Shown here piece by piece: positions 9,423-22,500 of a stretch of 64,000 nt of DNA. The stretch is from the NCBI GenBank assembly GCA_905221605.1, contig CAJNDS010002245.1:340044-404043 (forward strand), given 5' to 3'. Positions within the stretch are counted from its first letter, which is position 1; each line of letters begins with the position of its first letter. The DNA is from Symbiodinium natans (Eukaryota; Sar; Dinophyceae; Suessiales; Symbiodiniaceae). The position numbers were made by a program, and so were the translations under genes. Under the pieces are notes generated by a model that was given only the letters and a program-made list of their open reading frames with translations, did not search any database and was not told where the DNA came from.

Positions 9423-12400
9423 GTGCCTTGGTAGGGTTTAGGGTTTAGGGTTTAGGGTTTAGGTGTTTTGGGTGTTTGGGTGTTTGGGTGTTTGGGGTGT
9501 AGGGTGGTTCCCCGAAATCCCTAGGGCCTACTCGCCCGTTTTTGTACCCCTTTTTGGGGTTTACGTTCCCTTTAATCCGAAAAGGGCCCTGGGTCGAGAA
9601 TCTTACTAAACTCTGAACCCTAAACCCCTAAACCCGAACCTTAGGCATAAACTGTTAATCTCCTTCATTAGGGTTTAGGGTTTAGGGTTTAGGGTTTAGG
9701 GTTTAGGGTTTAGGGTTTAGGGTTTAGGGTTTAGGGTTGAGGGCTGTAAGGTCCAGGCAGGAGACGGCAAGCCCGGAAGCGTTCATCCCGAGAGCCCCAA
9801 GGGTTTAGGGTTTAGGGTTTAGGTTTAGGGTTTAGGGTTTAGGGTTTAGGGTTTAGGGTTTAGGGTTTAGGGTTTAGGGTTTAGGGTTTAGGGTTTAGGG
9901 TTTAGGGTTTAGGGGGAATTAGGGTTACCCTACAACACTAAACCCTGTACCCTACAACCCTATAAGCCTAAACCCTTAGACACCTAAACCCTATAGACCC
10001 CTAAACCCTGAACCCTAGAAGACTAAACCCTGTACCCTACAACCCTATACCCCTTCCTCGAACCCTGAATCCCATAGACCTTAACCCTATAGGCCTCTAG
10101 CCCTACAATCCTGCAACCCTATAGCCTTAAACCCTTGAACCCTGAACCCTCGGCCCTAAACCCTAGAACCCTATAACCCTAAACCCTAGGCCTTAAACCC
10201 TTAACCTTAAAAGCCCACAACCCTACAACCCTAAACCCCGAAACCCTAAACCCCTAAACCCTAAACCCTAAACCCTCAACCCTAAACCCTAAACCCTAAG
10301 CCCTAAACCTCTCAACCAAGGCCCGGCTTCTTCTACCTGAAGATCCCGAGCCTGGAGGGGGAGTTTTTCGGGCTTCGGGCTCTAGGGGAGCCCTCCCCTT
10401 CAAGGGGTTTAGGGTTTAGGGTTTAGGGTTTAGGGTTTATTGTTTCAAGGTATCCCGTAATTGAGTGGGGGGGGGGGGGGGTACTCGGGCGGATAAATCA
10501 AGAGACATCACCAGCAATGGGTCTGAAGTTTATCTTTCTGCTTCAGTTTTGAGGTTTAGGGTTGCAGTTTCCACCGTCACATACTCTTCCCGGGGGTCAA
10601 GCCAATAGTATTACACGGCATCGGCCTAAACACTAAACCCTACACCCTAAGCCCTATACCCTAAACCCTAAACCCTTCAGAGCTCGATGCCTGGCCTTGT
10701 CCAGCCCTACTTCAGGCCTCAGTCGTTTATAGGGTTTAGGGTTTAGAGTTTAGGGTTTAGGGTTTAGGGTTTAGGGATTCTTCTGTATTCTGCCTCATGA
10801 GGGCAATATAGGGAGTACTACTTGTGATTTGTTCTGTGGGGTTCTTCAGCAAGCCGTAGGATATTAAAACCCTAAATCCTAAACCCTAAACCATAAACCC
10901 TAAACCCTAAACCCTAAACCCTAAATTAGGTTTAACAGACGGGCAAGTCAGAGCTTCGCTCAGACTCCAGGCATCTCAAGTTTCAGTGCGCCAACTTTGA
11001 TCTGGATCGGCTCAGAAGATCGGAATACCCCATATCGGGTTCAGGGTTTAGGGTTTAGGGTTTAGGGTTTAGGGTTTAGGGGAGAAAATCGAGCGGGATC
11101 ACATTGCTATGATCTTCCGGAAGATGGTGTCACGTAAGGTTTTCGGGTCATCTGAAAATGCAGTTGTACCTGCTCTTTAACCCTACTTCGGAGTAGACCC
11201 TGGAAAGAAGTATATGCTTCTTGGGTACACGTAGCTATACTAGGAACCCAGAACCAAAAAAGTATTAACGTATAGTATTCCAAGACCCAGTTACACTGAG
11301 CTTCTGGGCCCCTTTTATACCCCAAATAGAATAGAATCTCCTTCAAGGGACCCCGAAAAAGGGTACCCCTGTTTTCGGAACATTCTAAACCCTAAACCCC
11401 AAACCCCAAACCCTAAACCCTAAACCCACAAATATAGAGGAGCTGCAAAAGCTCGCCGAAGAGATGTTGCAGCTTTCCCGCGAGTTTTTCGCGCTCCCTC
11501 GCGAAGAGACTCGGGCCGTGGCACGTTGAGGTTTAGGGTTTAGGGTTTAGGGTTCAGGGTTCAGGGTTTAGGGTTTAGGGTTTAGGGTTTCGGGTTTAGG
11601 GCGTAGGTTTTAGGGTTTAGGGTTTAGGGTTTAGGGTTTAGGGTTTAGGGTTTAGGGTTTAGGGTGTAGGTTTTAGGGTTTAGGGTTTAGGGTTTAGGTT
11701 TAGGGTTTAGGGTTTAGGGGTTGAGGTTGAAGGCGTAAAGCTTAAGGCTGAAGGCCTTATAGGGCTTAGGGTCCAGGCTTTAGGGGTCCGGGGTTTAGTT
11801 CGGTGTTCAGGGTTAGGTGAGACAGTCCAAGGGTGCTGGTGCCAGACATGTGGAGAACCTAGGTCTGTTAGCCTTATTGGCTGAGTGAGTACACTTTACA
11901 CTTGTTGGGATACTATAACCCCTATACTAGGATGCCCAGTAGTGCCCTTATTCCCTTTTTGGGGGCTCTAGGTTCCCCTAAAAGCCCCTTTTAAGCAAGA
12001 AAGGGCACCCTTTTGAATCCTAGGTTACTGGGCAACCTAGTATAAGACTGAAAGTATACGCTTATTTGGGGCTTGTGAACTCAGCAACTAAGTAGCCTAC
12101 TTCTGGAGCCCCGTCCTTTTTTGGGCATGAGGGAGCATTGTGAATAAGATGTGGGTTTAGGGTTTAGGGTTTAGGGTTTAGGGTTTAGGGTTTAGGGTTC
12201 AGGGTGAGAGGACGGTTCAGAGTTCAGTGTTGGTTTTTTTTTCATGGGTTCCCCTACTACCCCTATCCATACTACCCCCCCCCCCCCCCAGGTTCCCCCC
12301 AAAGTTAAGGCTAGTTGGGGATAGTTAACCCTTATTAAGGTTATTTGAGGGGGGAGCCTGAGGGGGGTAGTAGGGGAACCCATCACTTTCGTTCACCCTA

Positions 12401-15400
12401 AACTTTAAACCCTAAACCCCAAACCCTAAACCCTAAACCCAAACCCTAAACAGGCCCCATTTTGGGCAAGTAGTTAGTCCCATGAACCTTCCAGTGTGTA
12501 TCATCTTGATACAGCCGAAGTCCCCCTAAGCCCTGCAAGTTTAGGGTTCGGGGTTTAGGGCTTTAGGGCATTAGGGCATTAGGGCATTAGGGCATAGGGG
12601 TTTAGGGGTTTAGGGGGTTTAGGGGTTTAGGGGTTTAGGGGTTTAGGGGTTGAGGGGTTGAGGGGTTTAGGGGTTTAGGGGTTTAGGGGGTTAGGGGGTT
12701 AGGGGTTTAGCGGCTTAGGGGTTTAGGGGTTAGGGTTTAGGGTTTAGTAGGGTTTACAGGGGCTAGGGTTGAGGGTTTTGGTGCTTTCAATCCTCTGAAA
12801 CTATTGCCCCTGTTTGTCGGATTACGTTGTCTCATTACTATCCTTAACTCTTAACCTCAAGCCTGGTTATGCGCAAAGAAAGGGTGTTCGTTGCTTATTA
12901 TGCCTGAGGTACTTGGGAACCGAAGAATTCCCAAACCCCGCAGCGTTCATCCCGGCCTAAGGGTTAAGGGCTGAGGGTTGAGGGTAGACGGTTTAGGGTT
13001 TGTGGAGCAGGGTTAGGAGGGTTTAGGGATTAGGGTTTGGGGTTTTGGTGTTCTGCTGCTTTAGCTTCTTAGAAACTGGACCCGATACTCCAGGCCTGAA
13101 AGTGGCAAGGGTTTAGGGTTTAGGGTTTAGAGTTTAGGGTTTAGGGTTTAGGGTTCATGGCGAAGTGGTGGGCGAGTGGTTGGACTCGGCGTCCAGCGCT
13201 TCACAGCAGGATGCTTCCAAACGATCCAGGAGATCAAGAATCTTATGCAACAGTGCCCTACCTGAACCCTAAACCGTAACCCCTAAACCCCTAAACCCCT
13301 AAACCCCTAAACCCCTAAACCCCTAAACCCCTAAACCCCTAAACCCCTAAACCCCTAAACCCTAAACCCTAAACCCTAACCCCTAACCCTTTGGTATCTG
13401 AGGGCTCATCCATACGGCACCCAAGAGCGTGCTGTTCAGTATGCTTGTATCCACATGAGACGAGCTCTGCGTAAGCCGGATGAAGATGTGCACCTGAAGT
13501 GCCTGTCACTGCGTGTCTGTGTGCCGAACTCTGCTTTGGAGTGATGGGTATGCGATGTCGTGTTGATTCCACAAGCACTCCACCCTGGTCGCATATAGGG
13601 GTATTTCAGAGGCTCTGTTTCAGCACCGTCCTAGACCTTGTGAGGCCCATGGGAACTTGTGTTCCACGCCGCCCACGATTGAAGCAGGCTTAACATTTTT
13701 CTCCTTCTAAAGCTCATGAACCCCAAGCGCTGATCATTCCAAAGGCCCCAGGCAAGGGAACCAGGTTGCTTTCTGCTGGTTCCTCAACATTTCGCGCAGC
13801 GACCGTGCATGCACTTGCTGGCGAGAACGTGCGTGCGAAATTTTTCAGGTTTAAGGTTTACTGACAACCTTCTAACTTGGTTGCTGGTAGCTACCCCTGC
13901 TACAAGTTGGCACATAACTTCAATCCCAAGTACAGCTATAAGCTCGGTCTCCCTCCAAGGCCTAGTAAAGCTTAAGTCGCGCGCCCCTCACTGTTTGCGT
14001 TTGCTTCTTGGACTCTAAGGGTGGCTACATGGTCCCTTACTATGGGCCCTGCAAAACCCCTTACAAACCCCTTAAATACACCGGAAAACGGTCCGGTACT
14101 TCCCCTAAATGAACCGAGGAGAAGGAGCTGCTAAACAACTCACAGGCCTGTTGGTACTGGGTCAAGGACAGTGGGGTTCGGCGAGTTGTTTGGGGGGGAG
14201 GACTGTGGGTGCCGAATCGTACCTCCTGTGGGGATGAGCCGCAACGATTGAAATTACAAGCTTCCTTCATTAAACCCTAAAACTTTTGTCAAGGAAAAAT
14301 ATGCCATGACTTTCCATGCTTTTTCTGGCACGGCTCAAGAACACCTGCCTTCGGGCAATTTAGGGTATTTTCGGGTTTCTAACAGGGTCAGCCTTTAGAT
14401 GTTTTTCAGTCCTTTGCTTCTGCGTTCTTAACACTCGTAAGAAATTTATCAGCAAACAAATTTGAAGAATGTGAAAAAACTAAGAAATCATTCAAAAACA
14501 GCTTCTGACAACACAACAATGTTACACATACTCCGGTGTTTCGCTCGCTTCGCTCGCCATCACTTTTTCCTGAAAACAAATACTTGTTATTGTTGAATGA
14601 TCAGATGATGGCGATGATTTGTTTTTGAATGATTTTTTAGTTTTTCACATTCTTCAAATTTGCTTGCTGATAAATTTCTTACGCGTGTTAAGAACTTTTC
14701 TGAAAATAAATTATTTGTTCTTGTTGAATGATGAGATAATGATTTGTTGATTGTTCAAGGTGCTTACAGATCATTGTCATTCTTGTGCAAACTTCTTACT
14801 TTTTGTCGGATGTCTCTCGGTAACTGAAGAATCTGTTCCAAAGGTACTTCAGAGTCAGGCACGCCCAGGAAGAATGGAAATTTAATATGTGTGTGTGTTC
14901 TTGCCAAGTAGAGCAATCGGCTTCAAATGTTGAAGTTGATTGGTGGGAGGTTGTCTAGTTGGAAGTTTGCCAGGCAGTGGCTGTCTGGAAGAATGCGGTT
15001 TTAACCAGCTCGTTTTTGTTTAATGTTAAAGTTTTTAACAAATTTTTGAAGACTCTCGAACCTTTACAACATTCAGGTTTGGTTGTTGTGCCAATGACCT
15101 CTGGAGTTTTTTTGCTTTTCTTGGAACCATAGAAATGATCGAGGCCACGTCCGGCAAACTGAATCAATCAACAAGCATGGGATTGAGAGTACTCAGTTTG
15201 TACTCTCCAGAAAACACTATTGCCAAGTGTCTTTGAGCTTTCGAGTGAGCCGTTTTGCTTGCACGAGTAGTGTGAGGTTTGTGCAACCTTTCACGGTGTG
15301 GGATCTGGGTTTGGTTCCACTTGCGAGGACACCAAAAGCGACATCGTGTCGTCCATACCTTCAACTGGTGCAGGCTCTGATCTTCGAATTGGTCTTCCCA

Positions 15401-18400
15401 ACCTTATACCCTAAACCCTAAACCCCAACCTTATACCCTAAACCCTACACCCCTACCCTAAACCTTAAGCCCGAAGCTATATGCACCCGTCCCTCGGCTA
15501 CGGGAACATGTGCCCTTGCCCATGTGCCCTTTGGGGTGGTCGAATGCCGCGTGCGTTTTAGCCACTGGGATGGTGCCCCAAAAGGAAAAGGAAAAATAGA
15601 AGAACCACCCCATATGTGCAAGAGATCTGAGGATAGGCTCTAAAAGTGACTTCGGGCGCCTTGGTGAACCCTAAAATCCGGCGCAGGCTACCGAGGAGTC
15701 AGCCAGGACGCAAACTTCGCGGGGGACATGCGTGCGACTGAGCTGCAGACCCCGCCTTGTCACGTTGTCGGGATCCTACGCCATAATCCTAAACCCTAAA
15801 CCCTAAATCCTAAGCCCGCTTTTGTAGCTATGTACTATGTATATCCTTGCTAGGACACAGAGCTGACACTCATTCCCCGTTTTGGGGGGGGGCTTAGGTA
15901 GTCTTACAAGCACCTTTAAACCCAAAAGGGTATCTTCGCTTGCTCTTGGTTTAGGGTTGAGGGTTTAGGGTTTACGGTTTAGGGTTTAGGGTTTCGGGCA
16001 TTTTGGTCTAGACTTGGTCAGCCGCGAAATTGCCAGAACACAGACGTGCTTCTATGGAGGTTCCTTGAAAATGGACGATCGGCTCCCCCAAATACAAAAA
16101 CCCAATCCCACCCTTTCCCCCGAACCTAAAACTCGGTCCGGCTGGAGATATACTTTTGGGTTTGACTTAGCCCCCCCCCCCCCCCCAATCTGAGGTTTAG
16201 GGAAGCTGGTCAAACACATGTTTGTAAAGTGGCTACGACATTGTTGGCATGGCGAGGGTGTAGGGTTTAGGGCTGAGGGCCCACATCCAAAACCCCAAAA
16301 CCTAAACACTAAACCCCAAAAGTTTAGCTTAAACGCTGAACCGGCTTAGTGAAATACTACACCCTCAAAGGAAGACAGTCAACCCTCATCCATGAAGATT
16401 CAGCCTTGGACTCGTTCCTAAACCCTACACCCTAGGCCCTAAATCCTAAACCCTAAACCCTCAACCCTCAGCCATGCTCAGGAATCCTACAACCTCTGCG
16501 CGCCTCCTGAGCTTCCTGGCGCGCGGAGCAGATTGTGGAGCTGTGAGGCGGTTTAGGGTTTAGGGTTTAGGGTTTAGGGTTTAGGGTTTAGGGTTTAGGG
16601 TTTAGGGAGCTGCCAAGTCAGCTGCAAGGTGGCATCTGGGGGGTAGGGCAGGGTTGAATTAGTGCTTAGATTCTAAGCCCTCAAAAAACCCTAAACCCTA
16701 AACCCTAAACCCTAAACCCTAAACCCTAAACCCTAAACCCTAAACCCTAAACCCTAAACCCTAAACCCTAAACCCTAAACCCTAAACCCTGAACCCTTGA
16801 ACCCTTGAACCCTTGAACCCTTGAACCCAAAGCCCTAAACCCACCCCGGCCTTAAAGCCTAAGCGCCCTCTACGGTTACAAAGACAAGCAAACCCCTAGA
16901 CCCCTACATTGTCATATGAAGCAGGGTTTATATTACTGTTATTGGTGACTGTGTATAAGGTTCCTTTTTAATATTGGTGAGTGTATATACCTGGTGTCCT
17001 TTTGGGGGTACAAGAATTATATACCCTGCTTCATATTATCAATTCCTAAACTGCATTTAAGAAGCCCGTAGGCCCCAAATCTTACATCCTATCAAACCCA
17101 AGCCCGGAGAGTCAGGGTTTGTTCGGGTTTAGGGTTTAGGGTTTAGGGTTTAGGGTTTAGGGTTTAGGGTTTAGGGTTTAGGGTTTAGGGTTTAGGGTTT
17201 AGGGTTTAGGGTTTAGGGTTTAGGGTTTAGGGTTTAGGGTTCAACCTTCAAAAATCCAAAGGCTTCTTGACATCTCCAACGAGACGTGTGGCATGGCATC
17301 GAACCTGTGGCCGGACCACAGGAGCGATGGACTCTCGACTTAGGGTTTAGGGTTTAGGGTTTAGGGTTTAGGGTTTAGGGTTTAGGGTTTAGGGTTTAGG
17401 GTTTAGGGTTTAGGGTTTAGGGTTTAGGGTTTAGGGTTTAGGGTTTAGGGTTTAGGGTTTCCGTGTTTAGGGTTTCGAGTTCCTACACCCTAATCCCTAA
17501 ACCCCCAACCCGAAACCCTAAACAACCCCTAGCCCTAAACCCGAAACCTTAAACCCTAAACCCAAAACAGCCCCTAGCCCTGCACCCAAAACAACCCCCA
17601 GCCCTAACCCCAAGCAACCCTGAGGCCTGAACCCTAAACCCTAAACCCTAAACCTTAAGCCCTAATCCCTAGGCCCTAAACCCTAAACCCTAAACCCTAA
17701 ACCCTAAACCCTAAACCCTAAACAGGACCATGCCCGCCACAAGCGAAGGCTGGTGTGGGGCCTTCCATCACAAGGCCACGGAGCACCCTGCCTCTGCGTT
17801 GTAAGGCTTAGGCTTTAGAGGAGGGGGGGGGCGGGGTAGGCTTTAGGGTTTAGGGTTTGGGGTTTAGGGCTCAGGGCTTGGGCTTAGGGTTTTGGGCCTT
17901 GGGTTTTGGGTTTGAGGGGTTTGGTTATTGCGACCCAGAAGCCCTAACCCGAAACCCTGTATGTGATCAGGCATCTGACGTCTCCAGTCCGGGGGGTGGG
18001 CTTGGGTTTAGGGTTTAGGGTTTAGGGTTTAGGGTTTAGGGTTTAGGGTTTAGGGCTTAGGGTTTAGGGTTTAGGGTTTAGGGTTTAGGGTTTAGGGTTT
18101 AGGGTTTAGGGTTTAGGGTTTAGGGTTTAGGGTTTAGGGTTTAGGGTGGGGTTCATGGCAACATTATGTTAGAGGGTTTGTTGGGTCTGTAGCGTTGACA
18201 GGTTTTAGGGCGTGTGGCGGGGTCCCCGGCATTTGGGCGCCATATTGCTGTAGGAATCCGAAAAGGAAACCGAAATTTGCCGTCGAACCCTAAGCTCAGG
18301 ATTTAAAGCTTAGGGCTTATAGGGTTAGGGTTTAGGGTTTAGGGTTAGTGTTTAGGGTTTAGGGTTTAGGGTTTCGGGTTTAGGGTTTAGGGTGTAGGGT

Positions 18401-19486
18401 TTAGGGTTTAGGGTTTGGCTCTGCAGCAAATTCGAGGTACTTCCGGGCGTGCCTGGAGACCTGTGGAGCTCTCCGGAAAAAGCTCGAGGAGCCCGATTGC
18501 CTCTTGGATTGAACTTCGTCCAAGGGTTCAGGGTTTGGGGTTTAGGGTTTGGGGTTTAGGGTTTAGGGTTTAGGGTTTAGGGCCTTAGGCCTTGGCCCTA
18601 TAAACGCGCTGAACCCTAAACCCCAAACCCCAAACCCTAAATCCTCCTGTTGGTTAGCTGGGAATGAGGAAATGAGGGCCCCGATGCAATCCCTAGCCTT
18701 AAAGGGATTATCAAGGGGCCCGAATTCCCTCATTCCCGGCTAATGTTGGTAAGAAAATCGCATCGGGCCCTGAACCCTATAATAGGGGCCTGAATGATTT
18801 GAATAGGGCTTTGTGCGGGGCATTGTAGTATATTCACAAAGGGACCATAAAGGGAATATTGCTGGTAAGGTTTCCGACCCCTATATTGCAGTCTCCACAA
18901 CAGCGCGCTGTTGAGGCCTGGGTCCTTTCCTGCGGGACAGCGCGCTGTCGGAGGATGCTTTCAAGCGTTCCACGAGCCTGCTTGGCTTCACGCACTACAA
19001 CTACTCTCAGCCTCTCTGCCATCGAAGTTCAGGTTTCGGATTTTAGGGTTTAGGGTTTAGGTCAGACTGCACCAGCTGAGTTCAAGACTACTCTGTTCTG
19101 CCTAGAGCCCCCGATCCCCGCTTATGTTGACTTCTTTGGTCTTGTTAGCTCATTAAGCAAAACAAGCGCTGTTGGGATTAGAACTATTATTGTTCCCGCG
19201 GGGCTCATTTCATTATATTTAAAGTGTACATTTGTCCCGCGATTATAATGTCTTCGTAAACGTTAATATTGTGCATGAAATTAGAGAACGAAAGACAACG
19301 AACAGACGAAATGAATTTAACACCCGCGTCTCTTGGAAATCTAATAATAGCATAACGAAGAAGAAGCACGAACTCCCAACCTTTCCAGACGGCCTAATTG
19401 TTCACACTTTATTCGCTTTATTATTAGCGTATTAGCGTACACCATTAATGCTAATACTAATGTTAAGGGAACACGCATGAATTCTA

Positions 19487-19529
<43 letters not shown>

Positions 19530-22500
19530 ATTAGCCCCCAAAGCCGGAGTGAGGGAAGCCTAAAACCGAAGTCTTAAACCTAAGCAGAACCATAGCATAC
19601 ACCACTAAATCAGTAATCCAAGTTGCGTGGGCCTTGAACTCGAAACCCTAAACCCTCTAACCCTTCGGGGCTTGTCAGACAGAAGAGCCATCTGGGAATG
19701 AGAGCTTGCCTGTTTTTCCAATGCAAACCCTAAACCTAGACTAACCCCAAACCCTAAACCCGCAACCTGAACACTGGACCCTTAACCCCAAATTTAAGAC
19801 CCTGAGCCCTGTTGAACCCTGAACTCTAAACATGACCCATGCGCGCTCTTTCAACCCCCCCCCCCCCCCCCAAGGCTTTCCAGATTTACACTAAGTGATT
19901 TTTCTGTTACTTTGATCAGCCGTAGGTCAGGGGGGGCAGGGTTTCCATAGCAGTCTGTCCTAAAATCGAAGCTCACTGGGTCAGGTTCAACCCCGTTGGC
20001 GGGTATTCTGCCTCAGAGAAGACCCAGCAGCCTCTCGCAAGCAAGCAGAGTTGCAAACGTAGTTTCGGTCACACAAGTGACTTCCTGAGGGGTGCTGGTA
20101 TAGCAACCTACCAAAAGCCAAGGCTTTGTGGGCGTCTGGGATATTTGGGATTTAGGTCTTTGGTTGGGTTTGGGTTGGAGGAGATAGGCTCTGGAGGTTT
20201 GCGGTTGCAAATCCTGCTAAACCTAAACCCTAAACCCTAAACCCTAAACCCTAAACCCTAAACCCTAAGTCCGATTAAATGATCAGTTTGAAGGCAAGTC
20301 TTCGGCATCCGCCCACACCAAGATGATGGCTTGTGCACCTTGTTGTACACAGCGCCTCGACGCCCATCGCTTGAGGGTTAGGGTTTAGGGTTTAGGGTTA
20401 AGGGTTAAGGGTTTAGGGTTTAGGGTTTAGGGAGTTTAGGGTTTAGGGAGTGTAGGGCTTAGGGCTTAGGGTTTAGGGTTTAGGGTTTCGGCTGGGTTCT
20501 GAGTTCTTGGTTTTGGGTTGATGTTGGGCTTGTCAATCAAGAGAGCAGCGCGACCATTTCAATCCAAGAACTGGAAGCACAAGCGCCAGTGGAACACTTT
20601 CGTAGGTATTCCGCGGCAACGCTAGAATGATCTACTGTCTGCAGGACACAAAGTACGCCATTCTACGCCATTCTGCTTAAGGAGTGACAGCGCTTGTGAG
20701 AGACTCTGCATAGCTCCATACAAAACTGTGCCGGCATGCCCAAGCAATCTGCCAGAACAAATCAACCGTAAGGCGGCCCTGGAGCCAGAAACCCTAAACC
20801 CTAAACCCTGAACCCTGAACCCTAAACCCTAAACCCTAAACTCCAGAACTGTGCTTGCTGTTGCTGAGGCCATCACATCACTGCAGTTATTCCACCTCTG
20901 GTAATTAAGGGGGATTTCTTGAACTCTCCCCCCACCCCCCCCCCCCCCCCCAGAAAAAAAAAAGTCTTGCGAAGCCCTTTTTGGCAGAAGGATGCACTAG
21001 GATAGAAGCGAACGTCCTACATGGCTTTTTGTTGCATGCAAATTTGGACTTGGCCAGTCGACACCCACCTGACATTTTCTTGGCCCATCACAGGCTGCGG
21101 GTGATTTTTGTTTAGGGTTCAGGGTTCAAGCGCACCTGACAGGGGTTAGGGTTTAGTGGATTAGGGGTTACACCCTAAACCCTAAACCCTAAACCCTAAA
21201 CCCTAAACCCTAAACCCTACACCCTAAGCCCACACAGGAGAAGGGGTCTACATGGGGAGGTGGTTTTGCCTGCTTCTCGGGGCCAAGGCAGTGCCTTGTG
21301 GGACACAGCCGAACGGTGGCTCTAGGCTTCATTTGTGGCCCATGCTCGCCTCACGCAAGTGCTACTAGGACCCGGAGTATGCCCTTATATATATATATAC
21401 ATACATATATATATATATATTATTTTTGTATATTATTAGTTTTTTATTTTTGTATTGTATTTGTTTTTCTATTTTTAGGGTTGGGGTTCCCCTATAAGCC
21501 CCCTTACAACCAAAAAGGGCACGCCCCTTTTTTTTCCCAGGTTACTCCTGGGTTCGAGGTAGTAGCATGCCCGCAGGCAAAGCTCCCCGTTGATCCATCG
21601 GCACAAGCCAGAGTTGATCCGAATGGGTGCTGCAGTCTACCCTGGCGAGGAAAGGAACCCTAACCCTAAACCCTAAACCCTAAACCCTGAACCCTAAACC
21701 CAGGAATAGGAATTATAGTAGTATAGGGTATATGACCCCAACCGTAGGGTTCATCTTGGTCCCAAGGTATGTGTCGACTCAATACCCCGTACCCCGTGAA
21801 GAGCCACAAAATTCCACTGCCTAAGCATGGCCAGAACATCGTGTATTCGCGTTGCAACGTGCGACAGATGATTGATTTGATGGTGAGATGCGACAGACAT
21901 CGGTAGTTGATGGTTGCATGCTGATCAGACCGATGGACAGTCCATTCCATGAACATTGTTACGCCCCTTTCTTTTTGCATGCCACCATGATCACCATCAC
22001 CATGACCATCATCACCGCCATCGCCATGTCAAAGCATCGGACAATGCAAATGCGTCTACTGCATGTCTGACTATGGGTTCCAACCTTCGACCCAATTTGC
22101 ATGCAGCGATGACCCCTGAACCTTTCATCCCAAAAGCCTCAGCACCATGCCCAGAAACTTGAACCCTAAACCTTAAACCCCAAAACACCCTAATTTAGGG
22201 TTTAGGGTTTAGGGTTTAGGGTTTCTACAGCCTCAGCTATCCATGCAAGCTGAGGATGGACAGGGAGGCCGGGCCGCGAGACGAATGAATTGCGGGGTTA
22301 GGGCATGCAGCTTTGGGGGGTTGTGAGGGTTTTGGGGGGGTTTAGGGAGGTTTAGGGGGGTTTAGGGGGGTTTAGGGGAGCTTAGGGGAGTTTAAGGGGG
22401 GTTAGTTGGTTCAGGGGGGTTCAGGGGGGTTCAGGGGGGCTCAGTGATGTTCAGGGAAGGTCGGGTTCAGGGGGCTTAGGGGGGGTTCAGTGGGGCTTAG

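Noticed and set aside
19341-19541. Minus-strand poly-Gln protein
   Set aside because: The Gln run is a (CTG)n microsatellite; the rest is weak and the + strand is equally open. Left undecided.
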